DNA of 64,000 nucleotides from Flaccisagitta enflata (Eukaryota; Chaetognatha; Sagittoidea; Aphragmophora): NCBI GenBank assembly GCA_965153355.1, contig OZ231127.1, positions 13,082,001 to 13,146,000 of the forward strand, read 5' to 3'. Shown piece by piece: positions 24,848 to 36,171 of this stretch (position 1 is its first letter; each line of letters starts with the position of its first letter). The notes under the pieces were generated by a model. It saw only the letters and a program-made list of their open reading frames with translations, ran no database searches and was not told where the DNA came from. The position numbers and the translations under genes were made by a program.

Positions 24848-27800
24848 AAAAGATTGACATCTGTTGTTTAATTAAAACTATTCTGATAGTTATTTTTGTC
24901 AAAAATTTTTATAGCGCCGCTTGCAACGAAACATACCGTGGCGACGAGATATCTGCTGGCGGATTTAAGTTTCTTCACTTTTTGCTTGTTTTCGAAAAGA
25001 CTAGAAGATGCAGGAGTTGAGGGCGTCGGCGGCTTAGACGTCGGCGTCGTCGGCGTCGTCGTCGCCGCGGCAAAAAGTTGCGGAATGGTGGGAGCGTCGT
25101 TTTCGGCGTCGGCGTGGAATGATAGTACGACGCCGCGAGGACTATCATCGGGATTCGCGGTCTTGGATCTCGATGAGGATGATGGGTTAGATTCCGCTTT
25201 GAGGTGACCATTTGAAATCCCCTGACCGTTTGTCAGCGAGACGCTCTTTCGCGGCTGAGGTTTTCCGTTGGAGCTGTAGCATGGAAATTAAAGGAATGAC
25301 AATAACCTACGGCTACAGTTCAGCTGCACGAGAGCGCATGTCAAGGGACATGGTGAGATTATGCAATAGGAAGCGGATTTCATACAAATCACAATCGACA
25401 GACTTTCAGATTGACCAACTAACAGCCCGCCACACCAGATTGTGCGATAACATGCGCGTGAAATCGACCGTCTACATTAAAAACTTTCTCTCGAGACGAA
25501 CCTTGGTGACTTTTTAACGATCGCTGTCGGTGGACGTCGCGATTGGCCGTTAACTCTACCACCAGATTGCTGTCGTCGTCTCTTCTCACGTCGTCGTTCC
25601 AACTGGTCGTCGTATTCGTCCTCATCCGGGGATTCTTCGTTGCTCCGACTTCCTTCGGCGTAAGAAAACCCTCTCGGCATTTCCGACGATCGGCGTGGAT
25701 AGGTGGCGGGCTTCTTCTCAATCACTTCCGGTGGAGGGGGGACTTCTTCCTCCTCTTCTCCGTCCTCGCTCTCGTCTTCTTCGTCGTCGGAACCAGCTGT
25801 GGAGCTGCTTTCTCCGGAGTAATCGTCAGACTGAATATATGACGAAAGCAATGAGCCAGATTTAGAGACAAGATACATTGTACGATAAGTCAATCAACAT
25901 CGCTACCCAATTGACTTATCCAAGTAAAGAGCCAGATTTATAGACAAGATAAATTGCACGGTGCAGAGGTGCCAATTCTGTGCGGCATGGTGGCAATGCT
26001 ACGCGGCAGGTTCAAAGGAAGAATCCCGTGGCAACAGATGCGCAGGTAATTCCACATTCCTCGAATCACTACTTTTTCATTTCTAGTCTTAGTGGATAAA
26101 GACCTCATTTGCATATTGCAGTTTTGTTAATCATGCACGCCAAAAACTTCTATAGAAAAGAAAAGAAACTTCCTTAGCGTTAAAAACTTCGCTATTTTGA
26201 TGACTGAAAAAAAAATCGTTATAACCTTGCAAATATGCAAGTATGAATGAATAGACTTAAAAACCATTCAATTTCTTGACACGGTTTTGTTTTGTCAGAA
26301 GGGATGAATATTCAAAAAAAATGTCAGACAATAGGCTGAAATGAAAGAGCATGAATTCTCGTCACTCTCAGTTTGGCAGAGGGTGCAAGATGGTAGCCCC
26401 GTGGCCTAGACCACCTACTGGGCAAAGGCCCCTGGCCCAGCCCTCTCTGCGCTTTTTTTTGGTCTTCGCTATCCTTGTACGAGAAGTGAAAATTCTCATG
26501 GTAATCAGCACGTCTGCGTAGGTGCAAATGTGGCTTTTTACATCAGCCCCAATTCTTAACTCGGGTCAGGTAAATGTGGAGGGGATCGCGAATTCCAACC
26601 CTTAGAAGAGCAGTTTGTTCACTATAGATAAATAAGGGAAGATAGTTTTTGGGGGGGGGGGGTGTGTGAAACCGTAAAGCCTTCATATGTTCCAAAGCCT
26701 ATGAATTGAACAAAATTGCGGCAGCTTTTGATGGATCTTTCATGCTACGCTGCAATTAGACGGAATCGGCACCTCTGGCACCGTGAGTCGAGCAACATCA
26801 CTACCCAAGCGACATAGCAACCAAAGAGCCAGATTTATAGACAAGGTTCATTGCACGGTAAGTCGATCAACAACGCTACCCAACCGACATAGTCATTGAG
26901 AATTTTGCATCACCGCCCCCACCCTGCCGCACGAGATTGATTATTTTTTTCCCACCGATTCTCGTGATCAGAAGCGTAGGCCAATATGATAGGCTTACCG
27001 AGTGCTGCTTCCGGGCATCGGGTTGTTTCGCCGCTCTTTCGTATTCTGTTAATATGTACGGATATACAGACAGCATTTAGACCAATTATAGAGATCGGTT
27101 AAGCATTAAGAGTCGCAACATTCCTGGTGACTAACATCTTTGGGTAAACAAGTGCAACGAACAATGGATCTACACGATAATTGGATACGTCCTCACATCT
27201 CTACAAGAGGGTGTGTCCGTAGTGGGTCTGCCAAGGAGAAAATTTTTTTCTTAACATGATATTTATTCATCTATTCTTTTTTTACTTGTCGGGAAAAAAG
27301 TCGAAGTCAGTCTTCGACTTTTTGACATATTCGAGAGAAACAGGGTTTTTCATTTTCTTATGAGAAAGTTGAGCATCTCCACCGACCGATTGGGGCCACC
27401 AATAAAATTGATAAGGTAGGCAAATTTGATAATTCTCTTTCATTTGGCGCCAAGCAGAATGCTCTACGACAAATGTTTTTCGCGCTATGAATTTTTAAAG
27501 ATTTATTTAAGAAAAATTCAAATTGAATTTTTTTCAATTCTATTTTTTTTTTGTGTAAGATGAAAAAATAGTGTTTTTAAGTATGTGTGAGCATGCAAAT
27601 ATAAGAAAACATGTTTATGAGCATAGTTACTCATCTGTGAGAGTGATTTTGTGCATTTTAGCTCATTTAGCTCACTTTGCTCAGTCTTTTTTTCAGATTA
27701 AAAATGCAAAAAATGTACAAATATATTGATAAATGTTTCAGCAAGCAAATACAAGAAAGCATGTCAGGGAGCAGAGCTGCTCATCTGTGAGGGTGTTTTT

Positions 27801-29245
27801 AAAGTATTCTAGCTCACTTAGCTCATTTAACTCATTGAGCTTGCTCTTTTTTTTTATTTCATAACAGATGAATGAATAAGTGTTTTGAGTCAAGCATGCA
27901 AATACAGGAAAGCATGTCAATATGCATGGCTGGTTGTCTGGTTAAGTGATTTTGAATGTTTTTGCTTATCTAGCTCATTTGGCTCAGTCCTATTTTTCAG
28001 AACAACCAATACATAAAACTGCTCTTAATTTGAACAAATAAAAGGAATTGCAGTAACTAAAGTCAAAAAGGTGAAAGGTGCACAACGCTTACGACTTTTT
28101 TCCTCACGGCGACAGCCGCCATTACTGGTACATTCATCAAACGATACAATCCATAAAAGTTTGTCTCATGAGGACGCATCGGTTGGACATCTCACTTGAT
28201 TTTCTTTTTCCATCCTACCAGCCCTGTCGTGATCCGTGAGCGGGATGAGCCGAATGCCAAGAAACCACTTCTTTTTTGAACTGTATTTGGCCTCTGGCAC
28301 TAGCCTTTCTATCTCCTTAACGATGTACCGACTCGACCCTGTAAAGACCTGCAAAAAAACGTCGGATGAAAAATTGAGCTTCAAGTTAGATTTCCGTCAG
28401 TTTGCCGGTCGTTCGGTCACAAAGTTCATTAAGTTGTACAGTTAAACTCCGCTTTAACGGATTTCAAGGGACCAAAAATTTTCTTCTGTTATAAGCAGAC
28501 TTCTTTTATTGCCAACAAAAGAAATCAACTTGATAGGACCATAAATTTACATCTTAAATAAGCAGAATTCTATTGGTCCGTTAGAGCGGGGTTCAACTGT
28601 ATTGGTACATGTCTTTTCCACCCGACCTAGACCTATGCAGATAATAATTAAATTCAGAATGTAAGACCAAGAAACCAAAGTCCTCCAATCACCACCCAAC
28701 AAAGTCAGCCTTTTCCACAAGCCCGCTATACCTGCTTCATGTCGTGCATAGTAGTGTACGTGGTAGGGTCGAAAACGACGCTCCTCGTGGGCATGGGACG
28801 CTCCTTCCGTAACTTGGCTAATTCCTTGCGCCGATTCTTTCTGATGGCGTCGAGCTGATTACGTTTCTCGGACAATTTCGCCAACAAAATCGCGTCGAAT
28901 GCCTTAATGAGAGGAAAGAAGGTTTAGATTTGAAATTACTAAACTTTAAGATCGCACTAAAATCATCTCGGAAGTCAAGTCAAAAGAATACACCAATGGA
29001 ATAATTCTGTTATAGTTACATATTCTAAAATATCATTTCCACATCATACAAACGCAATCATGAGATAGAATACAGGATCAGCACCAGTCCGATTTGCAAC
29101 TAACCTCCTGAGCTTCGGTCTCTGATTTTAGGTGGTTCGGATCTAGAGGTTCTATAAGTTGATCGAGGCCCCTTTGCTTATTGTCAGCACCACCACCACC
29201 ACCACCCGCCCGCTCGTCGCATCGTGGCGGAGGAAAAGCTGGCAT
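22294..29245 (-). CDS. Unrecognised 702-aa acidic/basic low-complexity protein, ten exons
   Basis: Exons: 29245-29105, 28902-28732, 28348-28219, 27045-26999, 25830-25502, 25273-24937, 24444-23810, 23420-23261, 22553-22460, 22358-22294. The total is 2109 nt with consistent phase and GT-AG sites. The start is the first ATG after an in-frame stop. In order: a proline/glycine-rich N-terminus, a charged helix (AKLSEKRNQLDAIRKNRRKE), a compact globular stretch at about residues 98-147 (SSRYIVKEIERLVPEAKY, KKKWFLGIRLIPL), a Ser/Asp/Glu-rich acidic block, a Ser/Thr/Pro-rich linker, three 27-residue repeats (about 458-536), a Lys/Arg-rich segment, and a C-terminus that looks folded (VRDLFYPGRNT, PGCIYNRVGKNFINV). 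The basic patches suggest a nuclear location, but this is inference. I do not recognise the family. The acceptor of exon 8 (GACAG before 23420) was chosen because only it keeps the frame. Confidence 0.75.
22736..22920. mobile_element. Short foldback element (about 185 bp)
   Basis: GAACAAAGAAAGCCG...CATGGCAAACAG at the left is inverted at the right as CTGTTTGCCATG...CGGCTTTCTATGTTC. It abuts a family A copy and lies in the last long intron region of the 702-aa gene. Confidence 0.7.
22921..23090 (+). repeat. Family A element, diverged subtype
   Basis: AGTCGCGGACAAGCGACT hairpin, GTCTGTCCGTCC tract, then CCCTGCCCAACCGTCCGCGACT and GTGTATCCGTGCGCCTTGTT at the end. The same subtype, inverted, is at 44862-44996. 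Confidence 0.7.
23992..24228 (-). repeat. Three-copy 27-codon coding repeat
   Basis: Three successive 81 bp units in exon 7 of the unrecognised 702-aa gene encode variants of a T-N-G-E-M-P-V ... E-S-P-H-G-A-R-V-K-R-K segment. Each unit ends in a basic RVKRK motif and carries a Ser-Pro site. The length stays a multiple of three, consistent with selection for protein. Confidence 0.85.
24462..24855 (+). repeat. GAAC/GAGA/GAAA purine-rich microsatellite
   Basis: Nearly 400 bp of purine-rich repeats in the intron between exons 6 and 7 of the 702-aa gene. Confidence 0.9.
25831..26998. other. Intron 4 of the 702-aa gene, no further gene seen
   Basis: Contains a G-run at 26653, and GTGCCAATTCTGTGCGG / CGGAATCGGCACCTCTGG stretches that recur near 17183. 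Otherwise nothing recognised. Confidence 0.4.
27288..28130 (+). repeat. Family D element, copy 1, three core units
   Basis: Starts GTCGGGAAAAAAGTCGAAG with its hairpin partner CTTCGACTTTTT and runs through CATTTGGCGCCAAGCAGAA. Three core units follow at about 150 bp spacing (GCATGCAAATA...AAGCATG...GCTCATCTG...AGCTCATTTAGCTCA). It ends ACGACTTTTTTCCTCACGG, then GCGACAGCCGCCATTACTGG. Confidence 0.8.
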
Positions 29246-30336
29246 ATCAAGTCTGCTAGAGTCCCCAGCAATACGCTAGGTTAAAATAGTTTAAAGAGAT
29301 CATCCAATATCCGCAAGATAAAATCACTACATGACAGACTGAAAAGGCAATTTGAGAATAGATTTGGTCACACAAAATAACGTCTTTAGAACCATAAATC
29401 TAAAGACGGCATACAAAGGTGGTGAAAGGCCAATAGCGGGCAAACTGCGTTATTAGTTAATCGAAGGAGAGATCGAGACCGTCTGAAAATCTATCCCTTG
29501 ACTAGAATGTGGCAGATGATTGAAACGGTTGACGCCCTAGGTAACGCCAATAACTGCGTCCGCTGGCAACGTAACGTCATACGTCTAACACGGGCTACGG
29601 CGCCGAGCCGATCAATAGAATCGTCTGCACCCAATTTGAATGTCCCGCACTCCCGCTACTTCAGGTTCCCCAGCTAAACGTCAGAATGGCAACATGACAA
29701 AAGGCAACTTTCTGAATTTTCATAAACCACTTTAATGCAGACTAGCATGTAGAGAGGAAGATTGTATTCATGAATTTTGTATTTCTACAATACTGTAAAC
29801 TGTTCTTCTTAGGGTATGCCTAAATATTTTCACCAAACTGATCCTAATATACCAAGTGGTCTCCATGTTCTTCATCATAATGACACTTTCATTTATTGAA
29901 TTTTCTTCTGTTTTTAATTCTGTTTTCATCGTTCAACATCTTTGAAATTGATTATTTCGAACAATTATAACTATTAGAATATCAATAATTGGCAAATATT
30001 ATCAGGGAACATTGCTGCAAGAAAGGGAGAAAAGACATCAAAGTATTGGGAACAGCGAGTAACTCCTATGTAGAACAATACTTTCAATAACACGAAGAAA
30101 ATGTCACGAACAACAATGCAAAATGACACAGAAAATAATGTACACTTTAGATAACGCCGCTTCTTTCCATAGTAACCAGTAACTCAAACCCATGGTTCAA
30201 GCGATCAATCAATAATAATAGATCCAGATAACAGATCCAGATAGCAATTCCAGATAACAATCCAATCCAGATCCAAAATCGTTGCATATACATCCAAAAC
30301 GACGCCATCCAATATCACGCAGTGTATTATGTTGAG
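29246..30336. promoter_or_regulatory. Upstream region of the 702-aa gene; no other gene seen
   Basis: The segment 29460-29660 is richer in CpG than its surroundings (CCGATCAATAG, ACACGGGCTACGGCGCCGAG) and may be the promoter or 5' UTR. The rest to 30.3 kb is AT-rich without features. Confidence 0.35.
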
Positions 30337-30346
30337 AGAGAGAGAT

Positions 30347-30408
<62 letters not shown>
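30337..30408 (+). repeat. (GA)n microsatellite
   Basis: About 35 GA dinucleotides. Confidence 0.95.
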
Positions 30409-30514
30409 GGAGAGTTGCAGTCGGACACAACAAAATGAAATCACAGGAAAGACAGGAAGACGCATGAAACACAAAAACAAGAAAAAAGAAAGAACAAGAA
30501 AAGGCACTAGAGCC

Positions 30515-30911
30515 CAACACAGCTCAAAAGTAAATTTGCTACAATTTCCTCACAGTATGTTCTGTAAGAATATTGCTGGTTTGGCCGTTGCTAGGGAGCA
30601 TTATTCAATAGTTGCAAGGTGTGATGCCCCCTAGCAACAGCGAAACGAGCAATATTCTTACAGAACATGCGGTGGGAATATTGTAGCAGATATAATTCAG
30701 AGCAATGATCTCTGATAATTTTTGTCCAAATATTGATATTTTAATAGTCATGGATGTTTGGAAATAATTTTGGTTTCCATAGCAACGAAAAAACTAAGTG
30801 ACAAAAAAAGCAATAGAATAACTTATATTTCAAATATCAAGTTTCTCAAATGAAATTAAGACACTTTAATAACGTCCTCCAGTTTAGGCTATTATTCCAC
30901 AAACCCTACTC
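30515..30911. mobile_element. Truncated copy of foldback element T5
   Basis: Matches the centre and right arm of the 34614-35215 element (CTAGGGAGCAT...TGCCCCCTAGCAAC, then CCTCCAGTTTAGGCT). The outer left arm is missing. Confidence 0.75.
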
Positions 30912-31959
30912 AAAAATATGACCAAAAATATGACCAAAAATTACATCCTTTGAAAACAGTGGGTTACACTAAAACTGACCTCCTAAATAATAAATTGTCT
31001 TTACCAACACGACGGAGAGAAAGCGGGACGACATCAGTAATGAAAAAACTTATCCAACCTTTAGCTCAAAGCGGACCCGAAGAGCAATGGAAAAAGCATA
31101 ACTGCAGTTCCTGGACAGGTAAAGAAAGAGAGAGGGCATAAATTTCACTCAACGATGAAGACGCATTTACGCCCAAAAGCGGGTGTCATTGCGCTGGATC
31201 GCATGGACATCACAGACTAATCGTCGCTTTGCGAACAGGCGAAACAAAAATCTAAGCACACTTAACCAATAAAAGAGTGCTTGACTGCAAGTACGGGTCG
31301 CCTGTCTGCCACTTTTTTTTTATCTTGAAAAGAAACGGAAAACAAGCAATCGAAATTTTATCTCAGTCAACGTTGCAAATGAAAATAATAATATCCGTGG
31401 GTTTTTTTTTCAACCACAAAGATATACGCATATCACAGACAGAGAAGGGAGGGATGGGGGGGGGGGGGTGAACACGAAAGGGGATATTTAAAATTTGAAA
31501 ATCGCCGTCAACTTGGTCTACATTAAGGAAACTGCTGTGACTGACTAAAGATCTGCTAACTAAAATTACCTTTAATTCGCGACGACGTAGCGGGGAGCCG
31601 GCGTGACGGAGATTTTTCTAACCATGAAGGTCCAAGGACGCAGCCATGTTTTGTTGATACTCTTTTGATTGGATGTCGTCGTACCCCCAAGGAGGTCGCT
31701 TCAATCTTCTGTCGGAAACTTATGGAAAACAAAAGTCCACAACCTCAATCGAAACAAAGGGGAGAAACAAGGCCGGGCGGGCGGGGCAGTATGGCAAAAA
31801 ACCGTTCACATATCGACGGGCAGGATTCCGGTTGGAGAAAAGCTCAATTTTAAGGGTTTTGAAAAAAAAAATGGACTCATCACAGATTTTTGCACAAGGG
31901 ACCTAAAGAGTCTGTAGAATCCGATTCTGACGTTCATTTTGACCTAAATTGAGCCAAAA
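30912..31959. other. Intergenic, no gene recognised
   Basis: Short open frames only; a G-run near 31456. Nothing with family resemblance. Confidence 0.4.
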
Positions 31960-32165
31960 CAAGGCCGGATACACGGCTACCTTAGTCGCGTGCGGGTGGG
32001 CAGGGGCAGTATTTGAGTTACTAAAGCACTTGGCCAAGTGCAGTGAGGCCAAAGACCGCAAAAACATAAAAAAAGTAAAATGGGGACCGACCAACCAACC
32101 GACCGACCGACCGACCGACGGACGGACAAAGCGGGGTGTAGTGTCGCGTAGCACGCGACTAAAAA
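31960..32165 (-). repeat. Family A element, full length
   Basis: AAAACAAGGCCGGATACACG at the left, CGCGTGCGGGTGGGCAGGGG block, (CCGA)n, and the GTCGCGTAGCACGCGACT hairpin followed by AAAAA. Confidence 0.85.
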
Positions 32166-32324
32166 TGAATTGATTTCAGGACGCGAAACAAGGAACAAGG
32201 CCAATTCATCTGGTTCGCGTGGACTGAATTCGTCCCCTTGAGACAGTTGATTATGAATTAATGATGAAATACTGCTACTTGAGATTTCACTCTGAATTTC
32301 GCTTTTACATCCAAAAGGTAGTAA

Positions 32325-32470
32325 GCAGTGAATGAATGAATGAATGAATGAATGAATGAATGAATGGATGAATAAATGAATGACTGAATGAACTTGTGAA
32401 TGAATGAATGAACTTGTGAATGAATGATTGCATGATAGATTGAATGAAAAAACGAATGAACGAACGAATG
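32325..32470 (+). repeat. (GAAT)n microsatellite
   Basis: GAAT units with interruptions, like those at 5868 and 62370. Confidence 0.9.
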
Positions 32471-32552
32471 GATAAATCGATGGATGCACGATTTAATATT
32501 AGAAATTGTCACGCATAAATGGACGGTAGTTGGAAGAACAAATTCGTTTGTA

Positions 32553-33151
32553 CGGTACCTTCCGAGCATACCTGGCGAAAACCGGAGGATTGATTTTTAG
32601 TATTTTGTTTTATTTCCCCAACTTTATTTTTGATATCTAACCTATTTAATGGATACCTAATTCCTTGAACATATTTGGCTGTCAAAAAAATTAATTCTTG
32701 CAATCAAATTCCATGAAGACAAAATTTTTGAGTGTTCTTACACACACCATTGATTTCAGCAGAAAATTTTATATATCTATAGAAAAGATCAGCTCAATCC
32801 GACAATTATTACAGGTTTTACGGCAATTTAAAGTTTTTTAGGACAATTGTCCAAAAAATTTTTGGGACAATTGTCCTAAAAAACTTTAAATGACTAAAAC
32901 TTATAAAAATTGTCCGATTGAGCGGATCTTTTTTTTCAAAGATAGGTAAAATTTTCTGCCAAATCGAATGGTTTCAGTAAGAAGACTCTAAAATGATGTT
33001 TTCCTAGACTTTGATTTTAAGATTTTTTGGTTGCAAAAGGAATTAGGTATTCTTTTATTAAGTTAAATACAAAAAATAAAGTTAGGGAAATAAAATTAAT
33101 GTAACAAAGATAAATCCTCCAGTTTTAGCCGGGTTTGCTCGGAAGGTACTG
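32553..33151. mobile_element. Foldback element T4, 599 bp, TA-flanked
   Basis: Left end CGGTACCTTCCGAGCA, right end TGCTCGGAAGGTACTG, each next to TA. The arms are long, with TTTTTTAGGACAATTGTCC palindromes near the centre. Confidence 0.8.
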
Positions 33152-33324
33152 TAGATATTCTAAGAGGTAATTTTCCGAATAGTAGAGGAAATATGAATCG
33201 TGTGCCAGCACAGAAAAAGACGTCAATCGATTTCCACGCGTGCATTTGCGCGTGAAAGTGTTTGATTTACAGATAAAACAGTCCAGGGAGTCGCATGAAC
33301 AGACATAGAGATTCTAGGGGAGTG

Positions 33325-33440
33325 AGGAGTGAGAAGAAAAGAAAAGAAAAGAAAAGAAAAGCTAAGAAAAGAAAAGAAAAGAAAAGAAAAGAAAAGAAAA
33401 GAAAAGAAAAGAAAAGAAAAGAAAAGAAAAGAAAGCAAGA
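33325..33440 (+). repeat. (GAAAA)n microsatellite
   Basis: About 20 AAAAG pentamers followed by GAAAGC/GAACG variants. Confidence 0.95.
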
Positions 33441-33577
33441 ATGAAAAAAAGAAAGAAAGCAAGAGAGAACGAAAGAAAGCACGAATGAAAAGAAAAGCAT
33501 TTGGGCAGGTGCATTTGGGCCGGGGCGGTGATGCAAGTAGTACTGACAATGAATGCCAAAAGGACAAAGTGACACTG

Positions 33578-33711
33578 TTACCGACGGACCAAAGTCAAGG
33601 TACTCAGAGTATTCATAAAATCCCTTTCGCTAAAGAACCTGTCCATTTCCTTTGTCGGCGACCCGGATTTGTCAGCATCATCCTGGGTGTTGTTGCAATG
33701 CACCTCGTTGT
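33578..33711 (-). CDS. Possible orphan 3' exon, unknown protein
   Basis: A strong polypyrimidine acceptor (TTTTTCTTCCCAG) on the minus strand is followed by a 43-codon open frame with mixed polar composition and a TAA stop. The partner exons are not evident before the peptide gene at 34.1 kb. It may be chance. Confidence 0.2.
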
Positions 33712-34017
33712 CTGGGAAGAAAAATCATTGAAATGTTAGCTAGCGATCGATCCTATCGAAAGGTCTCGGACAGACGGAAAGACTCCAAACCGAGTTTAAA
33801 CCAACTCTTGAAAAATTCGTGCAACATCTAAGAAATATGATATTTATTTATTTGTTGTTTTCCCTCCTATCTCTTGCAGTTGAAAAATTTAAATGAATGA
33901 TATTCCGAAACGATACCCCAAGAAACAGCGCTTCAACAGGTAATAAGTAGGCCGTACGAACAGCCATTACACGCGCGGCTCTGAAATCCCATTCAATTTT
34001 CTCCACGTAGGAGTCAA

Positions 34018-34023
34018 TATAAA
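34018..34023 (+). promoter_or_regulatory. TATA box of the cysteine-rich peptide gene
   Basis: TATAAA lies 86 bp before the start codon of the secreted peptide gene. Distance and orientation suit a short 5' UTR. The housekeeping genes here lack an evident TATA box, so this agrees with a tissue-restricted, highly expressed gene. Confidence 0.5.
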
Positions 34024-34103
34024 CAGGGACATACAAACGCGCATTAGCGTTAAAGCCACCAAACTCAACGCAACTTTCATTCTAAGAGAAATTTTTTACA
34101 AAA

Positions 34104-35742
34104 ATGACGGCCATCCGAATGATCTTCGCTGTTATGTTATTCGTCAGTTATGCAACGGCTGGCACTACCGAAAAAGGTAAAGTAAAGTAAAGATCGCCTA
34201 TAGTTGACATAACGGGAGTACGCCGTACAATTGAAAATTGAGTGATCTCCAAAAAAGAGAAGCTTGGCTAACGATTGTTGTCGGTTGCCTATCTCATGCC
34301 TTAAAATATAAGTTACATCAATTCACCTTATATGTTAAAATACTCAAATGTGAAATGGGTTATAAGGGCGCACTTAATTGACATCCCATTGTCGCGTTGT
34401 CTTGCCATTTCAACAATCTTGGTCAGGTTCGGACATCATTGTTACTGATCTGGCGGAGGATTCGGACGCGTCTGATCAAACCAAGATGGCCCTTTCATCA
34501 TCACGCAAGGCGTAAGTTCTGCTCTTGAGAAGTTGTCAAACTTATAACGGCGGACGGACGGACAGACTGAGCTATAAACGGAATCGGGATTGAACAATTA
34601 TTGAAATGATCTACAGTGGGGTTCGTGGAGTAACAGCCTAAACTGGGGGAAGGTATTTAGGTGTCTTAATTTCATTTGACAAACTTGATATTTGAAATAT
34701 AAGTTGTTCACTTGATGCTTTTGTCCCTGAGTTTTTTGGTTGCTATGGTAACCAAAATTATTTTTTTGAACCTTTGTAACAACTAGAATATCAATGTTTT
34801 GACAAATATTATCAGGGAACATTGCTCAGAATTAAATTTGCTACAACTTTCCCACAGTATGTCCTGTAAGAATATTGCTTGTTTAGCCGTTGCTAGGGAG
34901 CATCATTTAGCGGTTGCTAGGTGTGATGCCCCCTAGCAACGGCTAAACGAGCAATATTCTTACAGAACATACTGTGGGAAAGTTGTTGCAAATTTAATTT
35001 TGAGCAATGTTCCCTGACAATATTTCTCAAAATATTGATATTTTTGTGGTCATAAATGTTTGAAAAAATAATTTTGGTTTCCATAGCAACCAAAAAACTC
35101 AGGGACAAAAGCATCAAGTGAACAATTTATATTTCTAATATCAAGTTTGTCAAATGAAATTAAGACACTTAAATACCTTCCTCCAGTTTAGGCTGTTATT
35201 CCACGAACCCCACTGTATCAAGTGCCTTACAGCTAAAGTATATATGATATATGATTTGATCTCGCATCTAATCCATTCTCTATTCAGCGAGGTTGCGAAA
35301 AAGGTCGAGGCGAAGACCGAGGAGAAAGAGCTCAATGCGAAGACCAAATTGCAATTGGCTCGTCTGTTTAAGGTTTGAAAGTCTAAAATACTTTATCGTT
35401 GACATAATCATCTCAGAAATTAAGATGCAACGCCACCAATGAATGGCGACTTCCTTAATCAATCATGCGTTTCATTCATCGAAAATCTATAAATAGATTG
35501 CAAAGAGGGCGAATTATCAAGTCGCTCGCCGTCAATCTTGCGACGGAAACAAGTGCTTAGACTTGGGACTTTGGTGGGGCTGCTGGTGAGTGATTTCATA
35601 TCATGATTTATCAAATAATACTCATGTTTGAATATCTATTCGTCTCAACAATAATCATTCTTTGTTCCTGACATGTTACAGCGGCACTCGCACGTGCCAT
35701 AGGAAATGTCTCATGCCACTCGTTGCTAGCAAAAGCGGCTAG
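34104..35742 (+). CDS. Secreted cysteine-rich peptide precursor with knottin (ICK)-type framework, 130 aa
   Basis: Five exons: 34104-34176, 34427-34511, 35288-35372, 35497-35585, 35682-35742. Phases agree throughout; the total is 393 nt. Residues 1-19 are a classical signal peptide (hydrophobic core, small residues before the cut). Residues about 20-93 form a charged propeptide, acidic first and then Lys/Glu-rich, ending in a dibasic Arg-Arg at 92-93. The predicted mature part (about 37 residues) has six cysteines at 96, 101, 110, 111, 116 and 120, spaced C-x4-C-x8-CC-x4-C-x3-C. This is the order typical of inhibitor-cystine-knot peptides. An intron splits the second Cys of the CC pair. Such precursors serve as venom peptides, antimicrobials or neuropeptide-like signals; sequence alone does not decide which. 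Intron 2 contains a 602 bp foldback transposon. Confidence 0.75.
34614..35215. mobile_element. Foldback element T5, 602 bp, TA-flanked, in intron 2 of the peptide gene
   Basis: Ends CAGTGGGGTTCGTGGAG and CTCCACGAACCCCACTG-type, each bordered by TA (34612-34613 and 35216-35217). The arms pair along about 300 bp with few mismatches, so it is the youngest-looking foldback here. Related partial copies lie at 30515-30911 and about 47030-47400. Confidence 0.85.
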
Positions 35743-35756
35743 TCACTAAGTCATAG

Positions 35757-35762
35757 AATAAA
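35757..35762 (+). terminator. Poly(A) signal AATAAA of the peptide gene
   Basis: AATAAA starts 15 bp past the stop codon, followed by a T-rich stretch. This gives a very short 3' UTR, as is common for small secreted-peptide genes. Confidence 0.7.
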
Positions 35763-36171
35763 ATTACTTTTTTTTCTTTTTGATTTTTTTTTCTAAACGA
35801 TAAAAAGAAAAACATGTCACGGTAGTGTAATTGAAAGGAAATGGTACACTGGTTCTGAACTATTTTCATCGGCCACGTCAGGCAAGTACTTTGACTAGCC
35901 AGAGGCGGGACTTTTTAAATCAACTTTAATATCAAAGTGATATTATCTATCTCAGGTGCGGTTAAAATCATTAATGAAGTGAGAAACTGAGCAGCTGAAG
36001 ATTGCAACTATCTTCAAGACCAACCAACCAAAGAGAAAAAGTTCATATCGCTTGGGGAATTGGGGCAAAGGGCTAACATTTTCCTCATTGAAATAATGAA
36101 ATGAATAATTTCACACTTTCATTTGCTCAGCGGACAGAAATAATGAAAAGACGAGCAAAGACATGAGATTT
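35763..36171. other. No gene or repeat recognised
   Basis: AT-rich spacer after the peptide gene. Confidence 0.5.

Noticed and set aside
26380-26480. tRNA-like SINE head (GTAGCCCCGTGGCCTAGA)
   Set aside because: There is a vague A-box likeness and a T-run after it, but no convincing B box or cloverleaf, and no second copy was noticed.
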